The notes below the pieces were generated by a model. It made no database searches. It was given only the letters and a program-made list of their open reading frames with translations, and was not told the origin of the DNA. Source: Collinsella sp. BG-O-102 (GTDB lineage: Bacteria; Actinomycetota; Coriobacteriia; Coriobacteriales; Coriobacteriaceae). Taken from it: a stretch of 64,000 nt of DNA. Positions 25,908 to 34,704 of the stretch are shown one piece after another. The translations under genes and the position numbers were made by a program. Within the stretch, counting starts at the first letter, position 1. Every line of letters starts with the position of its first letter. Location: contig NZ_JAMOKO010000002.1 in assembly GCF_023656745.1 (NCBI RefSeq), positions 124,001-188,000 of the forward strand. The letters are read 5' to 3'.

Positions 25908-26645
25908 CTAAACGTTTGCTCGGTTGGTGAAGATGCCCTTTTTGGAAGTCCCCTGATCGTCCGAGCCCTTCTTCACCTTCTTACCGTCCTTGGTGTAGTA
26001 GGAGTAGTAGTACTCGCTGGTCTCGGTCTCGCAGTAGTTCATAACGGTACCGATGAGCTTGACCTTTTCGGACTTCTTAAGCTGGCCGATAGCGTTGAGT
26101 GCCTCCTCGCGCTTGGTGAAGTCCTCGCGCACCACGAACAGCGTACCGTCGGTCAGGCTGGCAATCTCGGCAGCATCGATGAAGGTGCCGACCGGGGGAG
26201 CATCAAAGATGACGTACTGGAACTTGGCGGACAGTGCCTTTACCAGCTTGGCAAAGCGGTGAGAGACGATGATGTCGGCAGGATTGGGAATATGCGGCTC
26301 GGCATCGAGGAAGTAGAAGTTCTTCTGACCCGTCTCGACAATTGCCTGGTCAATGGAGATCTGCTCGGAAAGGACCGCATAGAGTCCGCCGCGCGAACGA
26401 ACGCCGAGCATATCGGAAAGGGACCTGCGGCGCATATCGGCCTCGACCAGAAGCACGGACTTGCCGCTCGTGGCGATTGCCTGAGCAAGGTTAATGGAAA
26501 CCGTAGACTTGCCCTCGTTGGGAATCGAGGAGGTAACGGTGATGGTGCGGATGGGGTCGTCCACGCTCGCAAAGCGGATGTTGGCCAGAAGGGTCTTGGC
26601 GGCATTCTGTACAACGAGCTTGTCGGTGTTCTTTGCCTTAGCCAT
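25908..26645 (-). CDS. cpsD: CpsD-type tyrosine kinase (BY-kinase)
   Basis: A bacterial tyrosine autokinase that needs the membrane adaptor CpsC. Walker A is SSIPNEGKST, Walker A' is LLVEADMRRRS (Glu where most have Asp), and Walker B is YVIFDAPPV. The C-terminal tail carries the Tyr cluster SEYYYSYYTKDG, the phosphorylation sites, followed by a Lys-rich end. 245 residues, typical of Gram-positive split kinases. The start is 2 bp after the cpsC stop. It probably regulates polymer length and export of a surface polysaccharide, but no polysaccharide genes are near. Confidence 0.92.
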   Translation of the reverse strand: MAKAKNTDKLVVQNAAKTLLANIRFASVDDPIRTITVTSSIPNEGKSTVSINLAQAIATSGKSVLLVEADMRRRSLSDMLGVRSRGGLYAVLSEQISIDQAIVETGQKNFYFLDAEPHIPNPADIIVSHRFAKLVKALSAKFQYVIFDAPPVGTFIDAAEIASLTDGTLFVVREDFTKREEALNAIGQLKKSEKVKLIGTVMNYCETETSEYYYSYYTKDGKKVKKGSDDQGTSKKGIFTNRANV

Positions 26646-26647
26646 GC

Positions 26648-27304
26648 CTATTTACCACCTTTCATAGCCGGAATTCGGCCAACAACGGGAATGCCCAGGA
26701 GCTCTTCTGCCTCTTCGGCACCGCGGATGCGGGTATTGAGCATGTCTGCCAAAACGACATAGGCGACTGCGATAAAGATACCGGCGAGGAACGCGACGGC
26801 AATATACAGCGTGCGCTTGGGGCCGCTGGGGGCTTCGGGGGTCTTAGCCTCGTCGATAACGTTGATGCTCTGGGCAGCGCCGACGTTCTGAGCGACCGTA
26901 CTCACCGAGCTGGCCATGGCCTTTGCGACCTTAGCCGTCTCCTTGGCATCGGTGCCGGTAACCGAAAGCGTAATGACACGCGTGGTGGTCTCGGAGGAAA
27001 CAGACACCTTGTAGTCATCCAGATCGGTGAGGCCCAGTTCATTGGCTGCGCCGCTCTTAACGCTATCGCTATCCAGCAGCGTGGCGATATCGTTGGAAAG
27101 CATCTGACTCGCCGAGAGATCGTTGTAGCTCATCTGACCGCTATCGTCGGTCTTGGCGAGAATGTACATGCTCGTCGTCGCGGTATAGGTGTTGTCCATC
27201 GCAACGAAGGACACGATGCCCATGGCGATCGCGCAGACCACCGGAAGGGTGATGACCAGCTGAAGGTGCTTCTTCAGCAGCTGGAACAGTTCGAGAAGGG
27301 TCAT
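26648..27304 (-). CDS. cpsC: CpsC/Wzz-type chain-length and kinase-activating membrane protein
   Basis: A 218-residue membrane adaptor with two helices (LVITLPVVCAIAMGIVSFVAM and TLYIAVAFLAGIFIAVAYVVL) flanking an extracytoplasmic Wzz domain. The second helix is preceded by the proline-rich TPEAPSGPKR, and the short cytoplasmic end (ELLGIPVVGRIPAMKGGK) matches the kinase-activating tail of CpsC proteins. It heads the leftward triad. It is expected to stimulate CpsD and set polysaccharide chain length. Confidence 0.9.
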   Translation of the reverse strand: MTLLELFQLLKKHLQLVITLPVVCAIAMGIVSFVAMDNTYTATTSMYILAKTDDSGQMSYNDLSASQMLSNDIATLLDSDSVKSGAANELGLTDLDDYKVSVSSETTTRVITLSVTGTDAKETAKVAKAMASSVSTVAQNVGAAQSINVIDEAKTPEAPSGPKRTLYIAVAFLAGIFIAVAYVVLADMLNTRIRGAEEAEELLGIPVVGRIPAMKGGK

Positions 27305-27445
27305 GCAGCTTGCCTTTCATTTCCCCAGTTCGGATTGACAAAACTGTCCGTATGTTATCGCATCTTTTTACCGAGACCAAACTCTATACATAAGAAACAG
27401 GCTCTCCTGTAAAAATGTCGGAAGCAATCGTAAAATTGCACAACA

Positions 27446-27474
27446 ACGCCGCACCCGAAAGTCAAATGCGGCGT
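27446..27474 (-). terminator. Terminator of phoR
   Basis: ACGCCGCA / TGCGGCGT on the minus strand with a 13-nt loop, followed by TGTTGTGCAATTTT. It starts 26 bp after the histidine kinase stop and separates it from cpsC. Confidence 0.7.
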
Positions 27475-27499
27475 CTGCATCAATATCTATGTTGTATCG

Positions 27500-28924
27500 C
27501 TATGCGAATGGCTCGTCCTGCCGTATGGGAAACGTCACCGTAATGGTGGTTCCCACGCCCAACTCGCTCGACAGATCGAGCGTGGCGTGATGATACAGGG
27601 CCGCATGCTTGACAATTGCAAGCCCCAGACCGGTTCCGCCGCGCGCCTTGGACCTACTCTTGTCCACGCGATAGAACCGCTCAAATACCTTGCCCTGTTC
27701 TTCAGGCGCGATACCGATTCCCGTGTCGGCGACCGCAAGGAACGGATGGCCTTCGTCGTTGGTGCCGCACTGCAGCGTAACCGCACCGCCGGGTCGATTG
27801 TAGCGGATGGCGTTGCTCGCCAGATTATAGATGAGCTCGTCAATCAAGCGCGACACGCCTTCGATGACCACAGGCTTGGTCTCATGACTTATCGTCACAT
27901 TCGCCTGACGGGCGACCTGTTCAAGACGCTGCTCAACCGCGTAGATGGCACGCGAGAGCTCAATAGGCTCCGTGGAACCAATGGGCACCGCCTCGCCCTC
28001 AGTTGCACGCTCGGCCTCGTCCAAGTTAGACAGCGTAAGGATATCGTTGACAAGCGCTGCCAAGCGGCCCGCCTCACGATAGATGCGACCGCCAAAGTTG
28101 CGCAGGTCGCCCTCGCCCTCGACCATGCCGTTTGCGATGAGCTCGGCATAGCCCGAAATCGCCGTAAGCGGCGTCTTGAGCTCATGGGTGATATTCGCCG
28201 TGAACTCGCGGCGCATACGGTCGTTGTCCGCTAGCACCGCCATTTGGCGCTTGAGTTCCTGGCGCTGCGACTCGATACGCTCAAGCATGGGGACCATCTC
28301 GGCATAGGCGTGCTCATAGCTACGGCGTGGGTGGTCCAAATCCACCTCTTGCAACGGCGCGATGATGGCACGGGACTCGCGGCGCGCCATAAAAAACGAG
28401 AGTACCGCACCCGCTGCTGCGATAAGCAGCATCGGCGCCACCATCGACAGCAAAATCGCCGTAACGCCAGGCTGGGCCTGCGCCAAGCGGACAACCTGGC
28501 CGTTATCAAGGGCGACGGCGCGATACAGCATAATCTCGTCGAGCGTAGAGCTTGCGCGCTCCGCGGAACCCAAACCACTCTCAAAGGCCTCGATGACCTC
28601 GGGGCGATCGCCATGGTTGGGCAGTGTGGAAGGCGACGCCTCGTTGTCGTAGGCAACCGATCCATCCTTGTTAATCAGCGTGATTCGTAAGTCCTCGCGA
28701 TCAAGGCTACGCAAGAACGGGATGGGCTCCTGCTGTTCGTCGAGAGCGGCAGCAATGAGCTCGGTTTCCTGCGCCAGATTGGTACTCGTGGCATCCGCCA
28801 AGGTGTTTTGCACAAAGAACGCACCCAGCACCGTAAACGCCACGATAACCGCCATGGCGCAGACAAAGATCGTCACAAAAACGCGGTGCGACAGCGTATG
28901 TTTTCCCTGGGGGGCGAAGACCAC
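27500..28924 (-). CDS. phoR: PhoR-like sensor histidine kinase
   Basis: A 474-residue membrane kinase. One helix at about 13-36, an extracytoplasmic sensor to about 155, a second helix at about 158-178, then a PhoR-type linker. The phospho-acceptor H-box is FTANITHELKTPLTAISGYAE; the N-box NLASNAIRYN, G1 DTGIGI and G2 GGTGLGLAI follow. The GTG start overlaps the end of the phoB ribosome site region (GGAG 6-7 nt upstream), 3 bp after the phoB stop, so the pair is coupled. With pstB just upstream, a phosphate-sensing role is likely, though not proven. Confidence 0.87.
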   Translation of the reverse strand: MVFAPQGKHTLSHRVFVTIFVCAMAVIVAFTVLGAFFVQNTLADATSTNLAQETELIAAALDEQQEPIPFLRSLDREDLRITLINKDGSVAYDNEASPSTLPNHGDRPEVIEAFESGLGSAERASSTLDEIMLYRAVALDNGQVVRLAQAQPGVTAILLSMVAPMLLIAAAGAVLSFFMARRESRAIIAPLQEVDLDHPRRSYEHAYAEMVPMLERIESQRQELKRQMAVLADNDRMRREFTANITHELKTPLTAISGYAELIANGMVEGEGDLRNFGGRIYREAGRLAALVNDILTLSNLDEAERATEGEAVPIGSTEPIELSRAIYAVEQRLEQVARQANVTISHETKPVVIEGVSRLIDELIYNLASNAIRYNRPGGAVTLQCGTNDEGHPFLAVADTGIGIAPEEQGKVFERFYRVDKSRSKARGGTGLGLAIVKHAALYHHATLDLSSELGVGTTITVTFPIRQDEPFA

Positions 28925-28927
28925 GGG

Positions 28928-29656
28928 TTACTCCTCCGATGCGGTGGCCGCGGTGTCGTCACCTTCGGCACCATCACCGGCAGAAGGCTCGGCCAAGCGG
29001 TAGCCCACGCCGCGCACGGTCTCGATGGCGCTGGCATGCTCGCCCAGTTTTTGGCGAAGCGTCTGCACGTGCACGTCAACGGTGCGCGAACCGCCGTCGA
29101 AGTCCCAGCCCCACACGCTCTGCAGCAACGACTCGCGGGTAAAGACCACGCCGGGCTTGCGCATGAGGTACTCGAGCAGGTCGAACTCGCGCAGGGTGAG
29201 CTTAAGCGGCTCGCCGGCAACGGTCACCTCGCGATGGCTGGGCGAGAGCACGATGTCGCCCACGCTGAGCACATCGCTCGCCTGCTTGACCATGCCGCCG
29301 CGACGCAGCAGTGCGCGGCAGCGGCTCGCAAGCTCCATGAGCGAAAACGGCTTAGTCAGGTAATCGTCGGCACCGCCATCGAGCGCCATCACCTTGTCGA
29401 GCTCGGTATCCTTGGCGGTAAGCATCATGATGGGCACCGTCGCCGTCAGGCGATCGGCACGCAGTCGACGCATAATCGCCAAGCCATCGGTATCGGGCAG
29501 CATGATGTCGAGCAGGACGGCATCGGGTACCCGTCGCGCCACGGCAGCCTTAAACTCACCGTCGCACGAAAAGCCTTCGGCCTCAATCCCCTGCTTGCGC
29601 AGTGCATAGACCGTCAAATCCCTGATGTTGTCATCGTCCTCGACGTAATAGATCAT
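28928..29656 (-). CDS. phoB: PhoB-like response regulator
   Basis: An OmpR/PhoB-family regulator of 242 residues. The receiver domain has the acidic pair in YYVEDDDN, phospho-acceptor Asp in VLLDIMLPDTDG, Thr in MLTAKD and Lys in YLTKPFS. The C-terminal winged helix has LKLTLREFDLLEYL and SRTVDVHVQTLRQKLG. ATG 29656 follows AAAGGGG by 6 nt; the longer frame from 29680 lacks support. It lies 64 bp downstream of pstB and 3 bp before phoR, giving the order pstB-phoB-phoR. Probably controls phosphate-starvation genes. Confidence 0.88.
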   Translation of the reverse strand: MIYYVEDDDNIRDLTVYALRKQGIEAEGFSCDGEFKAAVARRVPDAVLLDIMLPDTDGLAIMRRLRADRLTATVPIMMLTAKDTELDKVMALDGGADDYLTKPFSLMELASRCRALLRRGGMVKQASDVLSVGDIVLSPSHREVTVAGEPLKLTLREFDLLEYLMRKPGVVFTRESLLQSVWGWDFDGGSRTVDVHVQTLRQKLGEHASAIETVRGVGYRLAEPSAGDGAEGDDTAATASEE

Positions 29657-29720
29657 GTTGAACCCCTTTGCGGCCGGCATGACCGCATCTTAACCCTAAA
29701 GGTACCTTTACTAGATGGTA

Positions 29721-30596
29721 TCAGCCAAAACGTCCCGTCAAATAATCCGCCGTGCGCGGATCGGTCGGATTCTTGAAGAGTTGCGCGGTGGGCGCGTGCT
29801 CCACCAGCTCACCCAGCAAAAAGAATGCGACCGAATCGGAGATACGCGCCGCCTGCTGCATATTGTGCGTAACGACCACGAGCGTGCAGGTCTCTTTGAG
29901 CTCGCAGGCCAGCTGCTCCACCACCAGCGTCGACACAGGGTCGAGTGCCGAGGTCGGCTCGTCCATCAGCAGAATGTCGGGCTGCACGGCAAGTGCGCGG
30001 GCGATGCACAGACGCTGCTGCTGGCCGCCCGAAAGGCCCAGACCCGACTCTTTGAGCTTGTCCTTGACCTCATCCCATAGCGCAGCGCGACGAAGGGAGT
30101 CCTCGACCAGCTCATCCAGCGCAGCGCGATCGCGCACACCCATACCGCGCGGACCATACGCGACGTTGTCGTAGATGCTCATGGGAAACGGGTTGGGGCG
30201 CTGGAACACCATGCCCACGCGCTGGCGAAGGCGGCAGATGTCGTAGTCGCCCAGGATATCTTGACCATCGAGCGCAATCTTGCCCTCGATGCGGCAATCC
30301 TTGATGCCGTCGTTCATGCGGTTAAAGCAGCGCAGCAACGTGGACTTTCCGCAGCCCGAAGGCCCGATGAACGAGGTGATCTGCTTGTCGCGGATCTTGA
30401 TATTCACGTCCTTGAGCGCATGGTGGTCGCCATAGAACAGGTCGAGGCCCTCGACATCGATACGCGTCGGCGAGGCGGCAAGATCCTCTGCCGTGGGGCG
30501 AGTCGCATCCCCAACCTCGCGCTCGCGCGCGGCCTCGGCCTGCGCTTTCATGAGTTCTTCAAGCTCCGTGGGCTCCACAGCCGCAGCAGCCGTCAT
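29721..30596 (-). CDS. pstB: Phosphate ABC transporter ATP-binding protein PstB
   Basis: The ATPase of the high-affinity phosphate importer, 291 residues. Walker A is GPSGCGKST, the signature [15 protein letters not shown], and Walker [20 protein letters not shown] and [17 protein letters not shown] are PstB-specific. The N-terminal 40 residues before the ABC domain are an Ala/Glu-rich extension not usual in the family. The start is ATG 30596, because GGAGG overlaps the earlier ATG at 30611. Its partners pstS, pstC, pstA and phoU are absent from the window, so pstB is detached from its operon here. Confidence 0.93.
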   Translation of the reverse strand: MTAAAAVEPTELEELMKAQAEAAREREVGDATRPTAEDLAASPTRIDVEGLDLFYGDHHALKDVNIKIRDKQITSFIGPSGCGKSTLLRCFNRMNDGIKDCRIEGKIALDGQDILGDYDICRLRQRVGMVFQRPNPFPMSIYDNVAYGPRGMGVRDRAALDELVEDSLRRAALWDEVKDKLKESGLGLSGGQQQRLCIARALAVQPDILLMDEPTSALDPVSTLVVEQLACELKETCTLVVVTHNMQQAARISDSVAFFLLGELVEHAPTAQLFKNPTDPRTADYLTGRFG

Positions 30597-30699
30597 ACCG
30601 CATACCTCCACATCGATATCAATTCAGCAGTATCGATAGTAGGAATCGCGGCTCATATGCACGTGAGCGCATTGTCAAGTGTTTGTAAGGGCACACTGG

Positions 30700-31938
30700 C
30701 TATGCGGCGGGCAGCTCGATGGTGAATATCGTGTGTTCGGGCGTCGATTCACATGCAACGGTACCGCCGTGCGCGCATACGATCTCCTTGGCGATGGCAA
30801 GCCCCAGTCCAGCGCCGCCGCGATTGGTCGCACGCGCCGCATCCAGGCGATAGAACTTCTCAAAGATCACCTTGAGCTTTGCCTCAGGGATGGGATCGCC
30901 CTGATTGATAAAGCGCACGCGCACGCCACCGCCGTCCCGGCGTCTGGCCTCGATCGTGATGGTCGAGCCCTCATAGCTATAGGCAATAGCGTTTTTCATG
31001 ATGTTGTTGAACACGCGAGCCATTTTGTCGCCATCCACGAGCACCGTCAGGTCCTCGCGAATATCAACTTGGACTTCCTTATGCTGCTCGTTGAGGATGG
31101 GATAGAACTCGTCAGCCACCTGAGCCAGCAGCAACCCCAGATCAACATAGCCGCGCGTGAGCACGATATCGTGGAAGTCAAAGCGCGTGATATCGAAGAA
31201 CTCTTCGATGAGCGCATCGAGCCGGTGCGCCTTGTCGAGCGCCACGCCCGTAAAGTGCGCACGTTGCTCAACCGGCAGCTCGGGAGCCTCTTGCAGCAGC
31301 GAAAGATAGCCCACCACACTGGCAAGCGGGGTGCGTAGGTCATGTGCCAAGTACGTGACCAGATCGTCCTTGCGATGCGACTCGTCACGCAGAGCTTGCT
31401 GCACCTTGCGCTCACGGTCACGCACGCGGTTAAGGGCGCCCTCGACCTCCAAGAAGTCGCCGTCGATGTTATCCCAGGTGTCGGGGTGATCGATCAGGCG
31501 ATCTTGAATACGAGCGGCCAGCACACAATCGGCATGCTGCTCGCCCTGCTCGTAGCCCTGGTAGTACAGGGCGCGGCCGCACAAGAACAGCACGCACACG
31601 GCAAGTGCCAGCACAAAGCCAAGCATGTTGAATACAAAGCCGGCATCGAACAGCACCGGCCCTTCGAAGCCGCCGAGCGCCATGGCGCCGATCGCCAACG
31701 TCATGGCCCACGCGGCGCCGCCAATCACCACGCAGCGGCGCACGATCTCAAATCGATCGATCAGCAAAAAGCCGACAAGCAGCACCGCCAAGATTCCAGC
31801 GATGTTATCAATGCCAATCAGCAGCAAGGTCAACAAAAAGAGCAGCACCGTTGCAAGTGCGCGGTTGTCGACGACTGACCTCACGTATTCAAAGAGTCGA
31901 TCGGGCACCTCGAACGCTTGCCTATCGTCTTTTGTCAT
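30700..31938 (-). CDS. Sensor histidine kinase, VanS-like
   Basis: 412 residues from ATG 31938 (GAGG 8 nt upstream; a longer frame reaches 32103 but overlaps the regulator gene). Several N-terminal helices (about 25-130) form a polytopic domain with little outside the membrane. The H-box is VTYLAHDLRTPLASVVGYL; N-box NNIMKNAIAYSYE and G-boxes NQGDPIPE and GGAGLGLAIAKEI follow. The arrangement and kinase core resemble VanS-type sensors. The D,D-carboxypeptidase gene starts divergently beyond the regulator, hinting at a cell-wall stimulus; resistance cannot be concluded since no vanHAX genes are present. Confidence 0.84.
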   Translation of the reverse strand: MTKDDRQAFEVPDRLFEYVRSVVDNRALATVLLFLLTLLLIGIDNIAGILAVLLVGFLLIDRFEIVRRCVVIGGAAWAMTLAIGAMALGGFEGPVLFDAGFVFNMLGFVLALAVCVLFLCGRALYYQGYEQGEQHADCVLAARIQDRLIDHPDTWDNIDGDFLEVEGALNRVRDRERKVQQALRDESHRKDDLVTYLAHDLRTPLASVVGYLSLLQEAPELPVEQRAHFTGVALDKAHRLDALIEEFFDITRFDFHDIVLTRGYVDLGLLLAQVADEFYPILNEQHKEVQVDIREDLTVLVDGDKMARVFNNIMKNAIAYSYEGSTITIEARRRDGGGVRVRFINQGDPIPEAKLKVIFEKFYRLDAARATNRGGAGLGLAIAKEIVCAHGGTVACESTPEHTIFTIELPAA

Positions 31939-31964
31939 ATCAAGATCCTCACAAGCGAAAAGCG

Positions 31965-32660
31965 TTATTCGATGATGTAGCCGACGCCCCAGACGTTTTT
32001 GATAAAGCGCGGCTTTTGTGCGTCGTCGCCGATCTTTTCGCGCAAGTGGCGAATGTGCACCATCACCGTATTGTTGGAGCCGGGCATAAAGTCCTCGTTC
32101 CATACCGCGCGGAACAGGTCCTCCACGGCCACCACGCTGCCGCGATGCTCGACCAGATACAGCAAGATTGAATACTCGGTGGGTGTGAGGCGTACCGGTG
32201 CACCGTCCACCGTTACGGAACGAGCATCGCGGTTGATCTCCAAGCCGTCGAGCTGAATGGTCGGCGACTCGGCCGCCTGCGCACGGCTACCGTAGCTGGT
32301 GTAGCGGCGAAGCTGAGCGTGCACACGCGCGATGAGCTCCAGCGGGCGGAACGGCTTAACCACGTAATCGTCCGCACCAAGCGAAAGGCCCTCGATCTTG
32401 TCTTGCTGGGCATCGCGCGCCGTCAGCATGATCACAGGATAGGTATGGCTGGAACGGATCGTACGCAGCAGCTCAAATCCATCGATATCGGGCAGCATGA
32501 CATCCAGCAGCGCCAAATCGAACTCCTGCTCCAAGATTGCCTTGGCAGCATCGGCCCCGCTATAGGCAATCTGGACATCAAAGCCCTCTTTTGTAAGGTA
32601 GATACCAACCAAGTCGGCGATGGCCTTCTCGTCATCAACTACCAGTATGCGCTCGTTCAT
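31965..32660 (-). CDS. VanR-like OmpR-family response regulator
   Basis: A 231-residue response regulator. The receiver has ILVVDDEKAI, phospho-acceptor in LALLDVMLPDIDG, MLTARD and YVVKPFRPLEL. The winged helix contains VRLTPTEYSILLYLVEH and NNTVMVHIRHLREKIGDD, ending VWGVGYIIE. It is the first gene of a leftward two-gene operon with the kinase 26 bp downstream. It is divergent from the D,D-carboxypeptidase gene, whose promoter it may control; that is inference from arrangement. Confidence 0.87.
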   Translation of the reverse strand: MNERILVVDDEKAIADLVGIYLTKEGFDVQIAYSGADAAKAILEQEFDLALLDVMLPDIDGFELLRTIRSSHTYPVIMLTARDAQQDKIEGLSLGADDYVVKPFRPLELIARVHAQLRRYTSYGSRAQAAESPTIQLDGLEINRDARSVTVDGAPVRLTPTEYSILLYLVEHRGSVVAVEDLFRAVWNEDFMPGSNNTVMVHIRHLREKIGDDAQKPRFIKNVWGVGYIIE

Positions 32661-32812
32661 GCGTGCTCCTCTCGCGCTCCATTATGCCCGAGGCGACGCA
32701 CGCCACACACAACAAGCGTGGGTGATTAAGTCGGCCTTAAGCACCCTTGTGCCCGTTCGGGTGCGGATGTGGGCCACGCACGCACGCGATGATCGCCGAC
32801 GCCGGCAAACGA

Positions 32813-32818
32813 TATACT
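32813..32818 (+). promoter_or_regulatory. Probable -10 of the D,D-carboxypeptidase gene
   Basis: TATACT lies 40 bp before the GTG at 32858, placing transcription start near 32825. This favours the GTG start over in-frame ATGs at 32747 and 32789, which would lie upstream of the transcript. No good -35 is visible, so an activator (possibly the divergent VanR-like regulator) may be needed. Confidence 0.5.
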
Positions 32819-32857
32819 CTAGTTCCAGAAGAGACCATCCCGTCGAAAGCGAAATCC

Positions 32858-34198
32858 GTGAAGTCCCTCACCCCTTTTGCAAAGCGCTCAGCCCAGCTTG
32901 CCGCCGGCTTTGTCTGCGCTATCGCCCTTGCCGCTGGCGTGCCCACCGTCGCCGGCGCCCAAGTGCTCACGACCGACAATGTTTGCGGCAAAACCGCCGA
33001 TGTGCGCGGTATCACGGCCGAAAACCTGCCCGATATCGATGCGACCAATGCCCTCGTCATGGGCAAAGACGGCACCGTCTACTATGCCCGCGACGCCGAT
33101 GAGCAGGTCAAGATTGCCTCAATCACCAAGGTCATGACCGCAATCCTAACCGTCGAGAATTGCAAGATGGACGAGAAGGTCACGGTGAGCAACGCCGCAG
33201 CCACCGTGGGCAATTCGACCGCCGGCTTGCTCGAAGGCGACAAGCTTACCGTGGAGCAGGCGCTGCGCGGCCTGATGATTCCCTCGGGCAACGACGCCGC
33301 CATCGTGCTCGCCGAATATGTGGGCAAGAAGATCGACCCTAAGACCAAAGACGCCGAGGCCACATTTGTGAAGGCCATGAACGAGCGCGCTAAGAAGCTC
33401 GGCTGCACCGGTACGCTTTTTGAAAACCCGCATGGTCTGGACTTTGATGAGTGGGCTGGCGATATGCACTCAACCGCACACGACGTAGCGCTGATGATGC
33501 AGGAGGCCATGAAAAACGACACGATCCGCGAGGTCGTAGCGAGCGAGGATTCCTGGATCGAGGTCACGGGCGCCGACGGCACCGACCATTCGCATTCCAT
33601 GGACACGCATAACTATTTGCTGGGCCAAGATGGCAACATCGGTGGCAAGACCGGCACCACCGATGATGCAGGCTATTGCTTTACGGGTGCCTACAACCGC
33701 GATGGCGACGAGATCTACACCATCGTTTTGAACTCCACCACCACCGACCAGCGCTTTACCGATACCGCAACCCTTGCCAATTGGTACTACGGTCACAAGG
33801 TGACGGTCGCAATCGCCAACACGCAGGAAAAGACCGCCAACGGCAACCCGCTTATGGCACGCATTAGCCAGACAGATTGGACGGATAAGACAATCGACGC
33901 CACGCTCGCCGATCCCACGGCGCAAGCGACCGTGTTTTCCCTTGCCGGCGAGGTGACCGAAAAGGTTAGCTACGACGATCTTTCGGGCACGGTGCATGTG
34001 GGCGACAAGGTGGGCAGCGTTACGCTCAAGCAGGACGGCACCAAGGTCGCCGTCATGGACCTGGTTGCCGACGAGGAAGGCACAGGGCCGAATCCCATTG
34101 AATGGCTCCTTGTGAAGCTCGACCGCCTGGGCCGCCGCATCGACAACCGCCCACTTGCGGCAGAGAGCGAGACCGTCGCCAAGGCTCCTGAGATGTAG
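32858..34198 (+). CDS. D-alanyl-D-alanine carboxypeptidase (S11, DacA/PBP5 type)
   Basis: A penicillin-binding protein that trims the terminal D-Ala of peptidoglycan stem peptides. From the GTG start (446 residues) a signal peptide is seen: KSLTPFAKR, then a hydrophobic AAGFVCAIALAAGVPTVAGA. The active-site triad is ASITK (Ser88, Lys91), SGN (143-145) and KTG (264-266). A C-terminal beta domain follows (LSGTVHVGDKVGSVTL), and an unusual amphipathic tail (NPIEWLLVKLDRLGRRIDN) probably anchors it to the membrane. Rightward single gene with a strong terminator; divergent from the VanRS-like pair. Confidence 0.9.
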   Translation: MKSLTPFAKRSAQLAAGFVCAIALAAGVPTVAGAQVLTTDNVCGKTADVRGITAENLPDIDATNALVMGKDGTVYYARDADEQVKIASITKVMTAILTVENCKMDEKVTVSNAAATVGNSTAGLLEGDKLTVEQALRGLMIPSGNDAAIVLAEYVGKKIDPKTKDAEATFVKAMNERAKKLGCTGTLFENPHGLDFDEWAGDMHSTAHDVALMMQEAMKNDTIREVVASEDSWIEVTGADGTDHSHSMDTHNYLLGQDGNIGGKTGTTDDAGYCFTGAYNRDGDEIYTIVLNSTTTDQRFTDTATLANWYYGHKVTVAIANTQEKTANGNPLMARISQTDWTDKTIDATLADPTAQATVFSLAGEVTEKVSYDDLSGTVHVGDKVGSVTLKQDGTKVAVMDLVADEEGTGPNPIEWLLVKLDRLGRRIDNRPLAAESETVAKAPEM

Positions 34199-34226
34199 AG
34201 CGCAAGAATAATCAGCCCACTGAAAG

Positions 34227-34255
34227 GAGGCGTCCGAAAGGATGCCTCTTTTTTT
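34227..34255 (+). terminator. Terminator of D,D-carboxypeptidase gene
   Basis: GAGGCGTCC-GAAA-GGATGCCTC followed by TTTTTTT, 28 bp after the stop. Confidence 0.9.
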
Positions 34256-34257
34256 GA

Positions 34258-34273
34258 GGGTTCGAATCCCCAG
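34258..34273. pseudogene. tRNA T-arm fragment (module right-end remnant)
   Basis: GGGTTCGAATCCCCAG directly follows the T-run of the preceding terminator. It equals the right end of the tRNA-Ser-linked module at 34331-34469, but no hairpin core remains. A minus-strand terminator (34291-34320) follows it, as it does in the complete modules. Confidence 0.55.
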
Positions 34274-34290
34274 TTAACATTCTTCTAATT

Positions 34291-34320
34291 AAAAAAGGGC
34301 CCCAAATGGGACCCTTCTTT
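34291..34320 (-). terminator. Terminator copy behind the partial tRNA-Ser
   Basis: AAGGGTCCC-ATTT-GGGGCCCTT on the minus strand followed by TTTTTAATT. It is a near copy of the terminator behind the intact tRNA-Ser (34483-34512), differing in the loop. Confidence 0.75.
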
Positions 34321-34330
34321 CATGTCATAC

Positions 34331-34469
34331 TGGCGGAGAGCTGGGGATGTCCGGGCATGCTACGCATGCCCTCCGGCTTCAAAGCCTGGCGGCTTTTCGC
34401 CCACGGGCTACAAACGCTTTCGCGTTTGCTTAACGCCCGTGCCCTCTCGGGTTCGAATCCCCAGCGCCC
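34331..34469 (-). repeat. Structured module carrying the tRNA-Ser 3' end
   Basis: At the left (34331-34348) are the last 18 bases of tRNA-Ser on the minus strand, CCA included. The rest of the tRNA is replaced by a hairpin series: GGGCATGC-TAC-GCATGCCC, a CCGGCTT...CTGGCGG region, and ACGGGC..CAAACGC-TTTC-GCGTTTG..GCCCGT. It ends in GGGTTCGAATCCCCAGCGCCC. GCTGGGGAT at the left pairs with ATCCCCAGC at the right, closing the whole fold. The core is homologous in layout to the tRNA-Arg modules at 37271-37650 and 38126-38316. Confidence 0.75.
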
Positions 34470-34482
34470 TTTCTCGATAATA

Positions 34483-34512
34483 AAAAAGGGCCCCCGATGG
34501 GACCCTTCTTTA
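34483..34512 (-). terminator. Terminator of tRNA-Ser
   Basis: AAGGGTCCC-ATC-GGGGGCCCTT on the minus strand followed by TTTTTATTATC, 10 bp after the tRNA 3' end. Confidence 0.8.
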
Positions 34513-34521
34513 AAGTTAAAC

Positions 34522-34612
34522 TGGCGGAGAGCTGGGGATTCGAACCCCAGATGCCCTTTTGGGGCATACTCGCTTAGCAGGCGAGCACCTTCGGCCTCTC
34601 GGTCAGCTCTCC
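34522..34612 (-). tRNA. tRNA-Ser(GCT)
   Basis: A 91-base class II tRNA with encoded CCA. Acceptor GGAGAGC pairs with GCTCTCC; the anticodon loop CTGCTAAG carries GCT; the long variable arm TATGCCCCAAAAGGGCA is typical of Ser; the T-arm is CTGGGGTTCGAATCCCCAG. Upstream on the minus strand TTGCCC-17 bp-TACTAT forms a plausible promoter (about 34625-34655). It decodes AGC/AGU. Confidence 0.95.
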
Positions 34613-34704
34613 GTAACAGCCGTTCTATAGTAACCAAACAGCCAAGGATGGGCAAGAGGAAATTTTCTAATTGCCTAGCATCCTTTCCTCCTTGGAAGCT
34701 TCAC

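Noticed and set aside
30700..32660. Vancomycin-resistance operon
   Set aside because: Only a VanRS-like regulator pair is present; no vanH, vanA/B ligase or vanX genes follow. The linked carboxypeptidase is a normal DacA type.
34331..34469. Group I or II intron in tRNA
   Set aside because: The insert is about 120 bp, far too small, lacks intron core motifs, and the 5' part of the tRNA is missing rather than interrupted.
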